A stretch of DNA of 64,000 nt from Mangrovicoccus sp049603835 (GCA_049603835.1 JBMYSZ010000002.1:248001-312000), one strand, 5' to 3'. Positions 1-8,985 are shown, counted from the first letter of the stretch. Notes: generated from the letters alone by a model not told the origin. Numbers and translations are program-made.

Positions 1-114
1 CTGCGGATAGATTTGCTTATGGGCGCGTTCAAACAGGCAAACCGGCGCGGCACCTGACTGCCACAAAAATCCAGCCGTGGCCGTGGTGCTTTGATCAATG
101 GCGAGGATTTTCAC
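1..114 (-). CDS. FGGY-family carbohydrate (glycerol-type) kinase, N-terminal fragment
   Basis: Only the first 38 codons lie in the window; the gene runs off the left edge. The translation begins VKILAIDQSTT and continues to HKQIYPQ. This matches the N-terminal phosphate-binding strand and the following H-x-Q-IYPQ segment of glycerol-kinase-like FGGY enzymes, which phosphorylate a polyol with ATP. The GTG start overlaps the stop of the upstream FAD oxidoreductase (GTGA), so it is translationally coupled and is the third gene of a minus-strand operon. Linkage to a GlpA-like dehydrogenase and a DeoR regulator fits glycerol as substrate. The substrate cannot be settled from this fragment. Confidence 0.7.
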   Translation of the reverse strand, partial: MKILAIDQSTTATAGFLWQSGAAPVCLFERAHKQIYPQ

Positions 115-1310
115 GGTTCTTCCTCAAGACTAAGAGCCGTCGCGCCACTGGGCAAAGGCAAGGAAACCCGCCGATCAGGCCGCGATTTCAGCGCGGTTGA
201 CTGGCCATCATAGCGCAGCAGCCCATGGACCGGACGGGTCAGCGCGGCTTGCAATTGGGGCAGAGCAGCGGGATGGCGCGAAGGGACGATCCGCTGTGGG
301 ACAGTCCAGGCCAGGGGCAGATCCCCCCGCGGGATATCCTGCGCTTGGGAAGGATCTGGCAGGGCGCCATCCAGGGCTTTGAGCATGGCTTGTGCCACTT
401 GCTGGCCTTCAGCCCAGCACCAGGGCGCAGTTTCTATCGCGCGCAATAGATTGCCGGCCGCGAAATAGGCAGGGTCCGAGCAGCGCCCAAACTGATCCAC
501 CACCGGGCCAAGGCTTCCGGGATCGACCGCCAGAGCGCTGGCCCGTAACAGCGCATTTTCCGGGCGAAACCCGCCTGTGATCACAACCCCGTCGCAGGCC
601 AGGTCAAAGCTTTGCCCCGCATGTTCTAACGTCACTGCCTCCACCTGATGCCGTCCGTGAATGGCGCGGATCTGGGTCTTGAGATGCACAGGCACGCCCA
701 GCAAGCGCGGCAAGAGCCCTGCGGCTCGCCTAAACCGGATCTGCGTGCCCGGCTCGATCATCGCGGCGGGTTTGGCCCCGGCATGGCGGCAGGTCAGCAA
801 TGCGGAGAATGAGACAAGTTCAGTCCCCAGCACCACCGGGCGGCGGAAGGGCTGGCGCTTTTGCAGATAGACCAGCCCCTGAAGCGCGCCGGTATTCATC
901 ACCCCGCCGGGTTTCGTGCCGCCGATGAGCCGGATGGAGCGAGGGCTTTCTCGCGCGCCCATGGCCAGCAGCACGGCGCGGGCTTTGATCATCGTCAGCC
1001 CCGCATCGCTGCTTGCCTCAACCCTCCCGCCCGGATGCAGCGCGGTGACCGTCACGCCCGTGGCGATCTGCGCCCCGGACTGGCGGGCGCGGTCGGTGAG
1101 ACGCCGGGCATAGCTTTGCCCGCCCATGATCTTGCGAAATTCGCGCCAACCATAAAGCGAATGGCCACAATGGCGGGGAATGCCGCCGGGCTCGGTCTCG
1201 CGTTCTAGAACCAAGACCGACACGCCAGCCCGCGCCAGCAGCCTTGCCGCCGCTAGCCCCGCAGGCCCCGCCCCGATAATCAGCGTATCTATTTGATCAG
1301 GCAGGCTCAT
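111..1310 (-). CDS. FAD-dependent pyridine nucleotide-disulfide-type oxidoreductase
   Basis: A 399-aa flavoprotein. The Rossmann dinucleotide motif IIGAGPAGLAAARLLA lies at about residues 12-27, and a second nucleotide-binding segment follows mid-protein. The C-terminal half carries a GGFRPEN segment and the FAD-binding YFAAGNLLRA segment typical of NAD(FAD)-dependent dehydrogenases that pair with a GlpA-like subunit. The ATG at 1310 is chosen because it overlaps the stop of the preceding gene (ATGA); an in-frame start 21 nt upstream would lie inside that gene. It probably forms an electron-transfer complex with the GlpA-like protein encoded just upstream. The substrate is inferred from context (glycerol 3-phosphate); an opine- or amino-acid-type oxidase partner is an alternative. 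Confidence 0.75.
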   Translation of the reverse strand: MSLPDQIDTLIIGAGPAGLAAARLLARAGVSVLVLERETEPGGIPRHCGHSLYGWREFRKIMGGQSYARRLTDRARQSGAQIATGVTVTALHPGGRVEASSDAGLTMIKARAVLLAMGARESPRSIRLIGGTKPGGVMNTGALQGLVYLQKRQPFRRPVVLGTELVSFSALLTCRHAGAKPAAMIEPGTQIRFRRAAGLLPRLLGVPVHLKTQIRAIHGRHQVEAVTLEHAGQSFDLACDGVVITGGFRPENALLRASALAVDPGSLGPVVDQFGRCSDPAYFAAGNLLRAIETAPWCWAEGQQVAQAMLKALDGALPDPSQAQDIPRGDLPLAWTVPQRIVPSRHPAALPQLQAALTRPVHGLLRYDGQSTALKSRPDRRVSLPLPSGATALSLEEEP

Positions 1311-2668
1311 GCGCTTTCCTCCGGCAGGCATAGGCCGGTGATCTCATCCAGCGCGGCGGAGCAGTAAAACCCCTGGCAGCGCCCCATGGTCACCCGCGTG
1401 CGCCGCTTTAGCCCGGCCAGGCTTTGGGCGCCGAGCGGGCCTTGCAAGGCGGCCGCGATTTCCCGTCGGGTGACCTTTTCACAATGGCAGATGATCCCGC
1501 CATTGCCTGGCTGGGTCCAGTCGCGCGCTTGATCCTCAGCCAGCATCGGCATGCTTGGCCAAAGGGGATCGGTCAGCGCGGGCCATTCCGCGCCCGCCAA
1601 GCGCCGCACATGTTCGGCAATGCCAAGCGCCGCCGACAGCCCGGTGGAGCGGATCGCGCCGACAGTGATCATCGCTTCGTCATGGCGGCGGATTTGATAT
1701 TCCTTATCCCCGCAAGCAGGCCGCAGCCCGGCATAGATAGAGGTCACTTCCTCGCCTGCGAGCGCGGGCAAGATTTCGGCCCCTTTGGCCTTTAGCGCCT
1801 CTAGGGTTTCGGGCAGGAGGTCGGCGGTTTCGCGGTCGTCTTGATCTTCGGCGGTGGGGCCGACCAGCAAATTGCCCCAAATCGTGCGGCACACAACGAT
1901 GCCTTTGGTTTTCTCGGTGGGGACGGGCAAAAGGATATGCCGCGCCAACCGGGCGGCGGTTTTGTCATAGACCACAAATTGCCCCTTGCGCGGACGGATC
2001 GTGAAATCGCTGCGACCCAAAAGCCGTTGATCGACCTGATCGCCATAAAGCCCGGCGGCATTAATCACCATCTGCGCCGCGATTGTCCCGGCTGTGGTGT
2101 CGAGCTCCCAAGCTGCGCCATCATACTCGCCACCAAGCAGTTCTGCATTCCGCCGCAGCTCGGCCCCATTCAACAGCGCCTGAAGCAAATAGCCATGCGG
2201 GGCCGACCAGGGATCAATCAGGCTTTCGCGCGGGACACGAAACCCCGCTTTGAGGCTGGAGGATAGGCCGGGCTCCAGCGCTAAAATCTCGCCCCGGCTG
2301 AGAGTTTGAACATCATCCACCCCATTGGCGCGGGCCTGAGCCATTAATTCCGGCAGCCGCGCTTCCTGCGCCTCATCCCAAGCCAGAACCAAAGCGCCGC
2401 AGCGATCCAGCGGCAGGTTCAGCCTGTCCCGGATGGCTTCATATTGACGATAGCCCGCTTGGACACAGGTCAGCTCTAGCGAGCCCTCCGGCGCATCAAA
2501 CCCCGTATGCAGGATCGCGGAATTTGCCTTGGACGCGCCGTCGAGCACCTCTTTGGCTTTCTCCAACACAATCACCCGCGCCCCGGCCAGGGTGAAGGCT
2601 CGGGCAATCGCGCAACCGACCACACCCGCGCCGATCACCGCGATATCATAGAGCTGATTTGAGGGCAT
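1307..2668 (-). CDS. GlpA-like FAD-dependent dehydrogenase with C-terminal BFD-type [2Fe-2S] domain
   Basis: A 453-aa protein with an N-terminal DAO-type FAD domain (AVIGAGVVGCAIARAFTLAGA) and the substrate-side motif SKANSAILHTGFD typical of glycerol-3-phosphate dehydrogenases and L-2-hydroxyglutarate-type oxidases. The C-terminus is a BFD-like iron-sulfur domain with CHC, then GRCQGFYC, giving the C-x-C...C-x4-C cysteine set. This architecture is that of anaerobic-type GlpA rather than GlpD. GGAGGATCA directly precedes the ATG at 2668, so this start is preferred over one 51 nt upstream. It is first in the minus-strand operon with a second FAD protein and an FGGY kinase. A classical GlpD is encoded elsewhere in the window, so this is a second, non-homologous-type G3P-oxidising candidate. 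Confidence 0.72.
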   Translation of the reverse strand: MPSNQLYDIAVIGAGVVGCAIARAFTLAGARVIVLEKAKEVLDGASKANSAILHTGFDAPEGSLELTCVQAGYRQYEAIRDRLNLPLDRCGALVLAWDEAQEARLPELMAQARANGVDDVQTLSRGEILALEPGLSSSLKAGFRVPRESLIDPWSAPHGYLLQALLNGAELRRNAELLGGEYDGAAWELDTTAGTIAAQMVINAAGLYGDQVDQRLLGRSDFTIRPRKGQFVVYDKTAARLARHILLPVPTEKTKGIVVCRTIWGNLLVGPTAEDQDDRETADLLPETLEALKAKGAEILPALAGEEVTSIYAGLRPACGDKEYQIRRHDEAMITVGAIRSTGLSAALGIAEHVRRLAGAEWPALTDPLWPSMPMLAEDQARDWTQPGNGGIICHCEKVTRREIAAALQGPLGAQSLAGLKRRTRVTMGRCQGFYCSAALDEITGLCLPEESA

Positions 2669-2755
2669 TGATCCTCCGAAATGGGGCCTGGATTTCATTC
2701 CTGCCTTTTTTCTTCGCAATTATGCCCTGGTGGTCAAGAAAATGCGGTATTTTAT

Positions 2756-2767
2756 GCCCGAATGGGC
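2756..2767. promoter_or_regulatory. Palindromic putative DeoR operator in a divergent promoter region
   Basis: GCCCGAATGGGC is an inverted repeat with a 4-nt centre, between the minus-strand GlpA-like gene and the plus-strand DeoR gene. It is followed by a related TGGGC-containing stretch near 2784-2789. The position suits a site for the adjacent DeoR regulator, but no copy elsewhere supports it. Confidence 0.3.
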
Positions 2768-2858
2768 GCAAGAATGTTGACCGATTGGGCAAATGCGGCC
2801 GAACTGCGAGGGGAATAACCAGTTTGACTCGGGGCGGGTGCCCCGCATTGAGGCCTCC

Positions 2859-3617
2859 GTGACCCTAAAACCCGAAGATCGCCGCGCTGATATGGTTGCT
2901 TGGATTGCCCGAGCGGGCGAATTGAGCGTGGAAACTCTGAGCGCGCATTATAATGTGTCGCTGGAAACCGTGCGGCGGGATCTGACGCGGCTTTCGGATG
3001 CGGGCCGGGTGCGCAAAGTGCATGGCGGGGCGCGGCGGCCACAATTGCATACGGAGCCCAGTTTTTCTGAACGGATCGATGAAGATGCCGGGGAAAAGCA
3101 GATTTTGGGTCAAAAACTGCGGGATCAGCTGGGGCCGGGGGATACGCTGTTTATCGATACCGGCACGACGACGCTCTTTGCTTGCGAGGGGCTGACCGAA
3201 ATCGACGATCTCACCGTGGTGACCAATTCGCTGCTGATTGCGCAGAAACTGGGCGCGACGGGCAAGCAGACGGTCTATTTGCTTGGGGGCCAATATGGAG
3301 CGGTGAATAAGCAAACTCTGGGCGTCATGGTGATCGATCAGATCAACTGTTTTCAGACTGATCACGCGGTGATGACGCTGTCGGGTATCGATGCGGAAGC
3401 CGGGGTGACCTATTCAGATATAGGCGAGGCCGAGATTGCCCGCGCTATGATTGCCCGAACGGGCAATGTGATTTTCCTGGCGCATTCGTCGAAATTTGCC
3501 CGGCGGGCTGCTTTTCGCACCTGTGGCCTAGAGGCGATCGATACGTTGCTGAGCGCCACGCCACCGCCCCCGACCTTAGCCGATGCTCTGAGCGCGGCGA
3601 AGGTGCGCGTCCTCTAA
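2859..3617 (+). CDS. DeoR/GlpR-family transcriptional regulator
   Basis: About 252 aa. The N-terminal DeoR winged helix-turn-helix (LSVETLSAHYNVSLETVRRDL) is followed by the linker VRKVHGGA and a DeoRC sugar-phosphate sensor domain with DTGTTT and VVTNSL motifs. These are diagnostic of the family, which senses phosphorylated sugars or polyols. The GTG at 2859 is preferred because TGAGG lies 5 nt upstream and it gives the usual family length; in-frame starts at 2838 (GTG) and 2793 (ATG) would lengthen the protein. The TRAP genes start 10-60 nt downstream on the same strand, so it is probably cotranscribed with them. It may also control the divergent oxidoreductase-kinase operon. Confidence 0.85.
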   Translation: MTLKPEDRRADMVAWIARAGELSVETLSAHYNVSLETVRRDLTRLSDAGRVRKVHGGARRPQLHTEPSFSERIDEDAGEKQILGQKLRDQLGPGDTLFIDTGTTTLFACEGLTEIDDLTVVTNSLLIAQKLGATGKQTVYLLGGQYGAVNKQTLGVMVIDQINCFQTDHAVMTLSGIDAEAGVTYSDIGEAEIARAMIARTGNVIFLAHSSKFARRAAFRTCGLEAIDTLLSATPPPPTLADALSAAKVRVL

Positions 3618-3675
3618 CCCATCATCTGTGACACCGGACCCAACCGACCAAAGTAACAAGAGACACTCGTTCCAA

Positions 3676-4200
3676 ATGCCCAATGCCCTAAGAACATATA
3701 TACGCATCACCGACAGGATATCGGATTGGACCGGCATTATTGCCATGTATCTGATCTTTGTGATGGTCGCGGTTTTGCTGGCCGATGCGATCACCAGCTC
3801 TAGCGGGCTTTACCTGCATTGGTGCGTGGAGCTCGCGCAATTCACCTTAGCGGCTTATTACTTCATGGGCGGCGCGAAGACCATGAAAGACGGCGATCAT
3901 GTGCGCATGGATCTGCTTTATGAGCGGTTCTCCGAGCGCGGCAAGCATTGGGTCGATCTCGTCACCATAGGTTGCCTTGGCTTTTACCTGGTCATTCTGT
4001 TGATCGGCGGGATTTCTTCGCTGGGCTACGCGATTGAAACCGATGAGCGGCGCTTTTCCATGTGGAACCCGTCCATGGTGCCGATCAAATCGCTGATGGT
4101 TGCCTGCCTGGTGCTGATGATCCTGCAAACGATTGCTGAGGCGCTGAAACATGTGGCGGCGCTGCGCGGCGTGACTTTGGGTCAGGAGGCGGCGCAATGA
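3676..4200 (+). CDS. dctQ: TRAP transporter small permease (DctQ-type)
   Basis: A 174-aa protein with four hydrophobic segments (IIAMYLIFVMVAVLLADAI near the N-terminus, then LAAYYFMGGA, CLGFYLVILLIGGI and SLMVACLVLMILQTIAEAL). It has the conserved GGAKTMKDGDHVRMDLLY stretch of DctQ proteins. It forms the small membrane subunit of a tripartite sodium- or proton-coupled periplasmic importer. The ATG at 3676 is chosen; a GTG at 3628 would add 16 polar residues but has no visible ribosome-binding site. The stop overlaps the start of the large permease. Confidence 0.88.
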   Translation: MPNALRTYIRITDRISDWTGIIAMYLIFVMVAVLLADAITSSSGLYLHWCVELAQFTLAAYYFMGGAKTMKDGDHVRMDLLYERFSERGKHWVDLVTIGCLGFYLVILLIGGISSLGYAIETDERRFSMWNPSMVPIKSLMVACLVLMILQTIAEALKHVAALRGVTLGQEAAQ

Positions 4201-5525
4201 GCTATGAATTAATCGCGCTGACGATGTTTGCCTCGATGATGGTGCTGCTGCTTACGGGCCAGCGGGTCTTTGCGGCGATTGGTTTTGTGGCTTCGGTCAT
4301 GGTGCTGCTGCTTTACGGCGATGGCGGGATTGAGCTGCCGTTTTCGGCGGCGTTTAAGCTGTTCAACTGGATCCCCATGCTCACTTTGCCGCTCTTTATC
4401 TATATGGGCTATGTGCTGAGCGAGGCGGGGATTGCCGAAGATCTTTATAAGATGCTGCATGTCTGGCTGGGCAAACTTGGCGGTGGGCTGGCCATTGGGA
4501 CGATCTTTTTGATGGTGATCATCTCGGCCATGAATGGGCTTTCTGTGGCGGGTATGGCGATTGGGGCGACGATTGCTCTGCCGGAAATGCTGCGCCGGGG
4601 TTACGACAAGATCCTGATCACCGGCGTGGTGCAGGGGGGCTCTTCGCTGGGCATCCTGGTGCCGCCTTCGGTGGTGATGGTGCTTTTCGCCATGATCGCG
4701 CGCCAGCCTGTCAGCCAGCTTTGGCTTGCCGGGGTGATCCCAGGGCTGATGATGGCGGTGATGTTCGTGCTCTATGTTTCGGCGCGGGTGAAGCTGAATC
4801 CCGGGCTTGCCCCTGTCTTATCCGACGAAGAGCTAAACATGCCGCGCGCGGAAAAGCTGAAGCTGTTGACCGCCGGGATCATCCCTTTCCTGATCTTCTT
4901 TGCCATGACTGGCCTGTTCATCATGGGCTATACCTCGCTCATTGAAAGCGCGGCGGTGGGGGCCTCCGCGGCGACTTTGGCGGCGATTGTGAAGGGGCGC
5001 TTTACCTTCAAGATGATCCACGAAACCGCCCGCAAGACCCTGGGCGTGAGCTGTATGTTCCTGTGGTTGATCCTAGCGGCGCTGGCCTTTGGCGCGGTGT
5101 TTGACGGCATCGGCGCTGTGCGGGCCATCGAAAACCTGTTCATCAATAACTGGCAGCTGACGCCCTGGCAGGTGATCATCATGATGCAAATTAGCTTTGT
5201 CATCATGGGTATGTTTCTGGATGACACCGCCATGCTGGTGATCGTAGCGCCACTTTATGTGCCGCTGGTGAAAACCCTGGATCTGGGCTTTGACAATCAG
5301 CTGATCTGGTTTGGCGTGCTTTACACGATGACCTGTCAGATCGCTTATATCACCCCGCCCTTCGGCTATAACCTATTCCTGATGCGGGCCTTAGCCCCCA
5401 AGGAAATCACCCTTCCCGATATCTATCGCTCCATTTGGCCCTTCGTTGCCATGATGACCCTAACCATTGCGCTGGTGATGATTTTCCCCGGCCTGGCCCT
5501 GTGGCTGCCGCAAGCAGTGCGCTGA
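4197..5525 (+). CDS. dctM: TRAP transporter large permease (DctM-type)
   Basis: A 442-aa, very hydrophobic protein with about 12 membrane segments and the DctM hallmarks: GLSVAGMAIGATIALPEMLRRGYDK, then the GSSLGILVPPSVVMVLFA signature, and C-terminal MFLDDTAMLVIVAPLYVPL. It is the ion-coupled transport subunit. The start overlaps dctQ by ATGA. The gene order dctQ-dctM-dctP with eutBC directly downstream suggests that the transporter feeds ethanolamine or a related amine to EutBC. This is an inference from linkage. Confidence 0.92.
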   Translation: MSYELIALTMFASMMVLLLTGQRVFAAIGFVASVMVLLLYGDGGIELPFSAAFKLFNWIPMLTLPLFIYMGYVLSEAGIAEDLYKMLHVWLGKLGGGLAIGTIFLMVIISAMNGLSVAGMAIGATIALPEMLRRGYDKILITGVVQGGSSLGILVPPSVVMVLFAMIARQPVSQLWLAGVIPGLMMAVMFVLYVSARVKLNPGLAPVLSDEELNMPRAEKLKLLTAGIIPFLIFFAMTGLFIMGYTSLIESAAVGASAATLAAIVKGRFTFKMIHETARKTLGVSCMFLWLILAALAFGAVFDGIGAVRAIENLFINNWQLTPWQVIIMMQISFVIMGMFLDDTAMLVIVAPLYVPLVKTLDLGFDNQLIWFGVLYTMTCQIAYITPPFGYNLFLMRALAPKEITLPDIYRSIWPFVAMMTLTIALVMIFPGLALWLPQAVR

Positions 5526-5560
5526 GTTTTCCACCATAAATCCGACAGAGAGGACATAAC

Positions 5561-6631
5561 ATGACCGATACCCCAAAGACCCCATCTGAGCGTATTCTAT
5601 CCACGCGCCGGAAATTTATGACCGGCACTGCCGTTGGCGCGGCGGCCTCCCTGGCGGCGCCTGCGGTGATAGCCCAAACCGGCCCGATCAAATGGCGCTT
5701 GCAGACCTATTCCGGCGCGCCGCTGGGGGCCCATGTGATCAAGCCGCAGATCGAGGCTTTCAACACCGCCGCCAATGGCGAGATGGAGATCGAGCTTTAT
5801 TATGCGGACCAGCTTGTCCCCACAGGGGAGCTCTTCCGGGCGCTTCAGCGCGGCACTCTAGATGCGGTGCAGTCCGATGAGGCGACTATGGCCTCGCCGG
5901 TCGATATCTCGGTTTTCGGCGGCTATTTCCCCTTTGCGACCCGCTATTCGCTGGATGTGCCGTCGCTGTTTAAATATTACGGCTTGGCCGATATTTGGAA
6001 AGAAGCCTATGACGAAGTTGATAACGTCACTTGGCTGTCTTCGGGCGCTTGGGATCCGCTGCATATCTTTACCAAAGATCCTATCCGCAGCCTGGCGGAT
6101 ATGCGCGGCAAGCGGGTATTCGGCGTGCCGACCGCTGGTAAATTCTTGTCCAAATATGGCCTGATCCCGGTAACTGTGCCTTGGGATGATGTGGAAGTTG
6201 CGCTGCAAACTGGCGAGCTGGACGGCGTGGCCTGGTGTGGTTTCACCGAAGCCTATGAAGTCGGCTGGGCCGATATCTGCAATTATGCGCTGACCAACTC
6301 TGTCACCGGCGCTTGGTTCGGCAGCTATTTCGCCAATTCCGAGAGCTGGGCAAAAGTGCCGCCGCATTTGCAAGAGCTCTTCAAGATCACCATCGACCAA
6401 AGCCATTACTACCGCGCTGTGTGGTATTGGGGCGGTGAAGCCAAGCTGCGGGTTGAGGGCGAGAAAATGGAGCTGACCTCCATCCCGGCAGAAGAATGGG
6501 CCACGGTTGTGAAGGATGCCGAAGGGTTCTGGGATAGCATCGCCGCGAAAGGTGGGCGCCCGGCCAAGGTTGTAGAGGCCTTCAAAACCTATGCATCCGT
6601 TATGGAGAAAGCGGGCTATCCGTATCGCTAA
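5561..6631 (+). CDS. dctP: TRAP transporter substrate-binding protein (DctP-type), Tat-exported
   Basis: A 356-aa periplasmic binding protein. The N-terminus carries a twin-arginine signal (STRRKFMTG, Arg16-Arg17, followed by an alanine-rich h-region ending VIAQT). The mature part begins IKWRLQTYSGAPLG and contains GELFRALQRGTLDAVQ and RGKRVFGVPTAGKFL, as in the mannitol/chloroaromatic-type TRAP binding subfamily. A good ribosome-binding site (GAGAGGA) precedes it. It follows dctM by 35 nt and precedes eutB by 124 nt. The ligand cannot be read from the sequence. Confidence 0.9.
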   Translation: MTDTPKTPSERILSTRRKFMTGTAVGAAASLAAPAVIAQTGPIKWRLQTYSGAPLGAHVIKPQIEAFNTAANGEMEIELYYADQLVPTGELFRALQRGTLDAVQSDEATMASPVDISVFGGYFPFATRYSLDVPSLFKYYGLADIWKEAYDEVDNVTWLSSGAWDPLHIFTKDPIRSLADMRGKRVFGVPTAGKFLSKYGLIPVTVPWDDVEVALQTGELDGVAWCGFTEAYEVGWADICNYALTNSVTGAWFGSYFANSESWAKVPPHLQELFKITIDQSHYYRAVWYWGGEAKLRVEGEKMELTSIPAEEWATVVKDAEGFWDSIAAKGGRPAKVVEAFKTYASVMEKAGYPYR

Positions 6632-6755
6632 GCGCAAAGGCGATACCCCCTTTCTCGGGGCCACTGCCCCGGATCGCTCCTGCTCCCCCAAGGTGGGGGC
6701 GATCCAAACCATAGGCCAAACCCTGCTTTTGCATGCCCTTTAAAAGAGGCCACTT

Positions 6756-8138
6756 ATGCCCTGCTATAGCACCTCGCTTGGCACCCAGACTTACCGTTTT
6801 GACAGCCTCGCCGCTTTGATGGCCGCCGCCACACCGGCGCGCTCCGGGGATGCCCTGGCCGGGATCGCCGCTGAAAGCGAAGCGGCGCGGGTGGCGGCGC
6901 AGATGATCCTGGCGGATTTGCCGCTGAAAACCTTTTTATCCGAAGCGCTGGTGCCTTATGAAAGCGACGAGGTCACCCGGCTGATCATCGACAGCCATGA
7001 TGCCCAGGCCTTCGCGCCGGTGGCGCATATGACCGTGGGCGGGTTTCGCGAATGGCTCTTGTCCGACGCGGCGAGCCCGGCGGCTCTATCGGCGCTTGCC
7101 CCTGGGATCACCCCGGAAATGGCCGCTGCGGTGAGCAAAATCATGCGCAACCGCGATTTGATTGCCGTGGCTCGCAAGATCCAAGTGACAACCGCTTTTC
7201 GCACCACGCTGGGCTTGCCCGGACGACTTGGCTCGCGGCTTCAGCCCAATCACCCCTCTGACGATCTGAAGGGCATTGCTGCCTCAACCCTGGACGGGCT
7301 GACCTTCGGCGTGGGTGATGCGGTGATCGGTGTGAACCCCGCCACAGACAATATCCCCACCGCGACCGAGATCCTCTTGATGCTCGAAGAGCTGCGCATG
7401 CGCTATGAGATCCCGGCACAGACCTGCGTGCTAACCCATGTGACCAACACGATCGAGATGATTGCCAAAGGCGCTCCGGTTGATCTGGTGTTCCAATCCG
7501 TGGCCGGGACCGAGGCCGCCAATGACGGCTTTGGCGTCACGCTTTCGATGCTGGCCGAGGCTCATGACGCCGCTCTGTCCCTGGGGCGCGGTACTCAGGG
7601 CACGAATGTGATGTATTTCGAAACCGGCCAGGGCTCGGCGCTGTCTTCGGGGGCGCATCACGGGGTGGATCAGCAGAGCCTAGAGGCTCGCGCCCAGGCC
7701 GTGTGCCGGGCTTTTGATCCGATGATCGTCAATACTGTGGTGGGCTTTATCGGGCCGGAATATCTCTATGACGGGAAAGAAATCATTCGCGCGGGGCTGG
7801 AGGATCACTTCTGCGGCAAGCTCATGGGCCTGCCTATGGGCTGCGATGTGTGCTACACAAACCATGCTGAGGCCGATCAGAATGATATGGATGTGCTCAT
7901 GACCTTGCTGGCCGGATCCGGGGTGCATTTCCTGATCGCCGTGCCAGGGGCGGATGATATTATGCTGAATTATCAGTCGCTTTCTAATCATGATATCGCC
8001 TATTTGCGCAATTCCTTTGGCCTGAGGGCGGCGCCAGAATTTGAGGCTTGGCTCGAAGGTCTCGGCCTTGTGAGCCCGGCCGGGCAGCTCTTGGAAAGCG
8101 GCGCCGGGGCGGTTCGGCTTCTGGAGGCGGCGTCATGA
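6756..8138 (+). CDS. eutB: Ethanolamine ammonia-lyase large subunit
   Basis: A 460-aa protein, near the usual EutB length of about 450. Recognised by family-specific segments: GDALAGIAAESEAARVAAQ, TFGVGDAVIGVNPATDN, CVLTHVTNTIEMIAKGAPVDLVFQSVAGTE and MGCDVCYTNHAEADQNDMD. With EutC it forms the adenosylcobalamin-dependent enzyme that converts ethanolamine to acetaldehyde and ammonia in the cytoplasm. The stop overlaps the eutC start (ATGA). There are no microcompartment shell genes, eutA reactivase or aldehyde dehydrogenase in the locus, so this is a minimal lyase-plus-transporter arrangement. The 124-nt leader was inspected for a cobalamin riboswitch and none was accepted. Confidence 0.95.
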   Translation: MPCYSTSLGTQTYRFDSLAALMAAATPARSGDALAGIAAESEAARVAAQMILADLPLKTFLSEALVPYESDEVTRLIIDSHDAQAFAPVAHMTVGGFREWLLSDAASPAALSALAPGITPEMAAAVSKIMRNRDLIAVARKIQVTTAFRTTLGLPGRLGSRLQPNHPSDDLKGIAASTLDGLTFGVGDAVIGVNPATDNIPTATEILLMLEELRMRYEIPAQTCVLTHVTNTIEMIAKGAPVDLVFQSVAGTEAANDGFGVTLSMLAEAHDAALSLGRGTQGTNVMYFETGQGSALSSGAHHGVDQQSLEARAQAVCRAFDPMIVNTVVGFIGPEYLYDGKEIIRAGLEDHFCGKLMGLPMGCDVCYTNHAEADQNDMDVLMTLLAGSGVHFLIAVPGADDIMLNYQSLSNHDIAYLRNSFGLRAAPEFEAWLEGLGLVSPAGQLLESGAGAVRLLEAAS

Positions 8139-8899
8139 GCAAGCCCGGGAAAGAGGCGCAAGCGAAGGCGGATCCTTGGGCGCGGCTACGCGCGGCGACG
8201 CCGGCCCGGATTGGTTTGGGCCGGGCAGGGGCTGGGCTGACCACAAAGGCGCATTTGGAATTTCAATATGCCCATGCGCGGGCGCGCGATGCGGTGCACC
8301 GAGCTTTGGATCTTGCGCAGTTAGAGGCCGATCTCGCCCCGGCTGAAGTTGTCCGCGTGGCCTCGGCAGCGCCGGATCGCGCGACCTATTTGCGCCGCCC
8401 GGATCTGGGGCGACAGCTGGCGGCACAGGATTGGCCCGAGCTCGCGGCGCGGGAGGCATCCGATCTGGCGATTGTGATTGCGGATGGGCTGTCTTCGGAT
8501 GCGGTGCAAACCAATGCCGCTGGGGTCGCGAAAGCGCTGCTCAAGGCTCTGCCGGAATTTCGCCTGGCACCAATTGTGATCGCCTCGCAGGCGCGGGTGG
8601 CCATTGGTGATGCGATTGGCGAGAAGCTCAAAGCGCGGCTGGTGGTGGTGCTGGTGGGGGAGAGGCCCGGCCTGACCGTGGCAGATTCCTTGGGGGCTTA
8701 TGTAACTTATGGGCCAAGGCCAGGGCGACGTGATAGCGAGCGCAATTGCATCTCCAATATCCATGGCCAAGGCGGGCTGAGCCATGAAGAGGCCGCGCAT
8801 AAAATCGCCTGGATCGCGCGGCAAGCTTTGAAGCTGGAATTGACCGGGACCGGACTAAAGGAAGATGCGGGCGGCCAGGCCTTAGTGGATCAAAGCTAG
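8135..8899 (+). CDS. eutC: Ethanolamine ammonia-lyase light chain
   Basis: A 254-aa protein starting MSKPGKEAQAKADPW, followed by RLRAATPARIGLGRAGAGL and HLEFQYAHARARDAVH. It also has VVVLVGERPGLTVADSLGAYVTYGPRPGRRDSERNCISNIHGQG, split here by family-conserved turns. These segments identify EutC, the smaller subunit that completes the cobalamin-binding interface of EutB. The N-terminal extension is shorter than in E. coli EutC (295 aa). The start overlaps eutB by ATGA, so expression is coupled. It is the last gene of the DeoR-TRAP-eut run and is followed by a large inverted repeat. Confidence 0.94.
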   Translation: MSKPGKEAQAKADPWARLRAATPARIGLGRAGAGLTTKAHLEFQYAHARARDAVHRALDLAQLEADLAPAEVVRVASAAPDRATYLRRPDLGRQLAAQDWPELAAREASDLAIVIADGLSSDAVQTNAAGVAKALLKALPEFRLAPIVIASQARVAIGDAIGEKLKARLVVVLVGERPGLTVADSLGAYVTYGPRPGRRDSERNCISNIHGQGGLSHEEAAHKIAWIARQALKLELTGTGLKEDAGGQALVDQS

Positions 8900-8919
8900 G
8901 CGCTGAGATTGCCAAAGGA

Positions 8920-8985
8920 GTAGGATGGGCAATCTGCCCATCGCTTTTGGAGTTACAGCCGAAGATGGGCAAATTGCCCATCCTA
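8920..8985. repeat. Paired palindromic repeats forming a long hairpin between convergent genes
   Basis: Two 23-nt arms (8920-8942 and 8963-8985) are reverse complements with one mismatch. Each arm is itself nearly palindromic (GATGGGCAAATTGCCCATC core). The element sits between eutC and the convergent acyl-CoA dehydrogenase gene, where it can fold on either transcript and act as a bidirectional terminator or mRNA stabiliser. The right arm recurs exactly at 48943-48965, so this is a dispersed repeat. Confidence 0.8.

Noticed and set aside
5858..6712. 284-aa minus-strand frame opposite the TRAP binding protein
   Set aside because: Antisense shadow of a clear DctP gene; no motif support.
6632..6755. 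Possible cobalamin riboswitch upstream of eutB (contains GCCACTG)
   Set aside because: The leader is only 124 nt and lacks the other conserved B12-riboswitch blocks and stems; a single heptamer can occur by chance.
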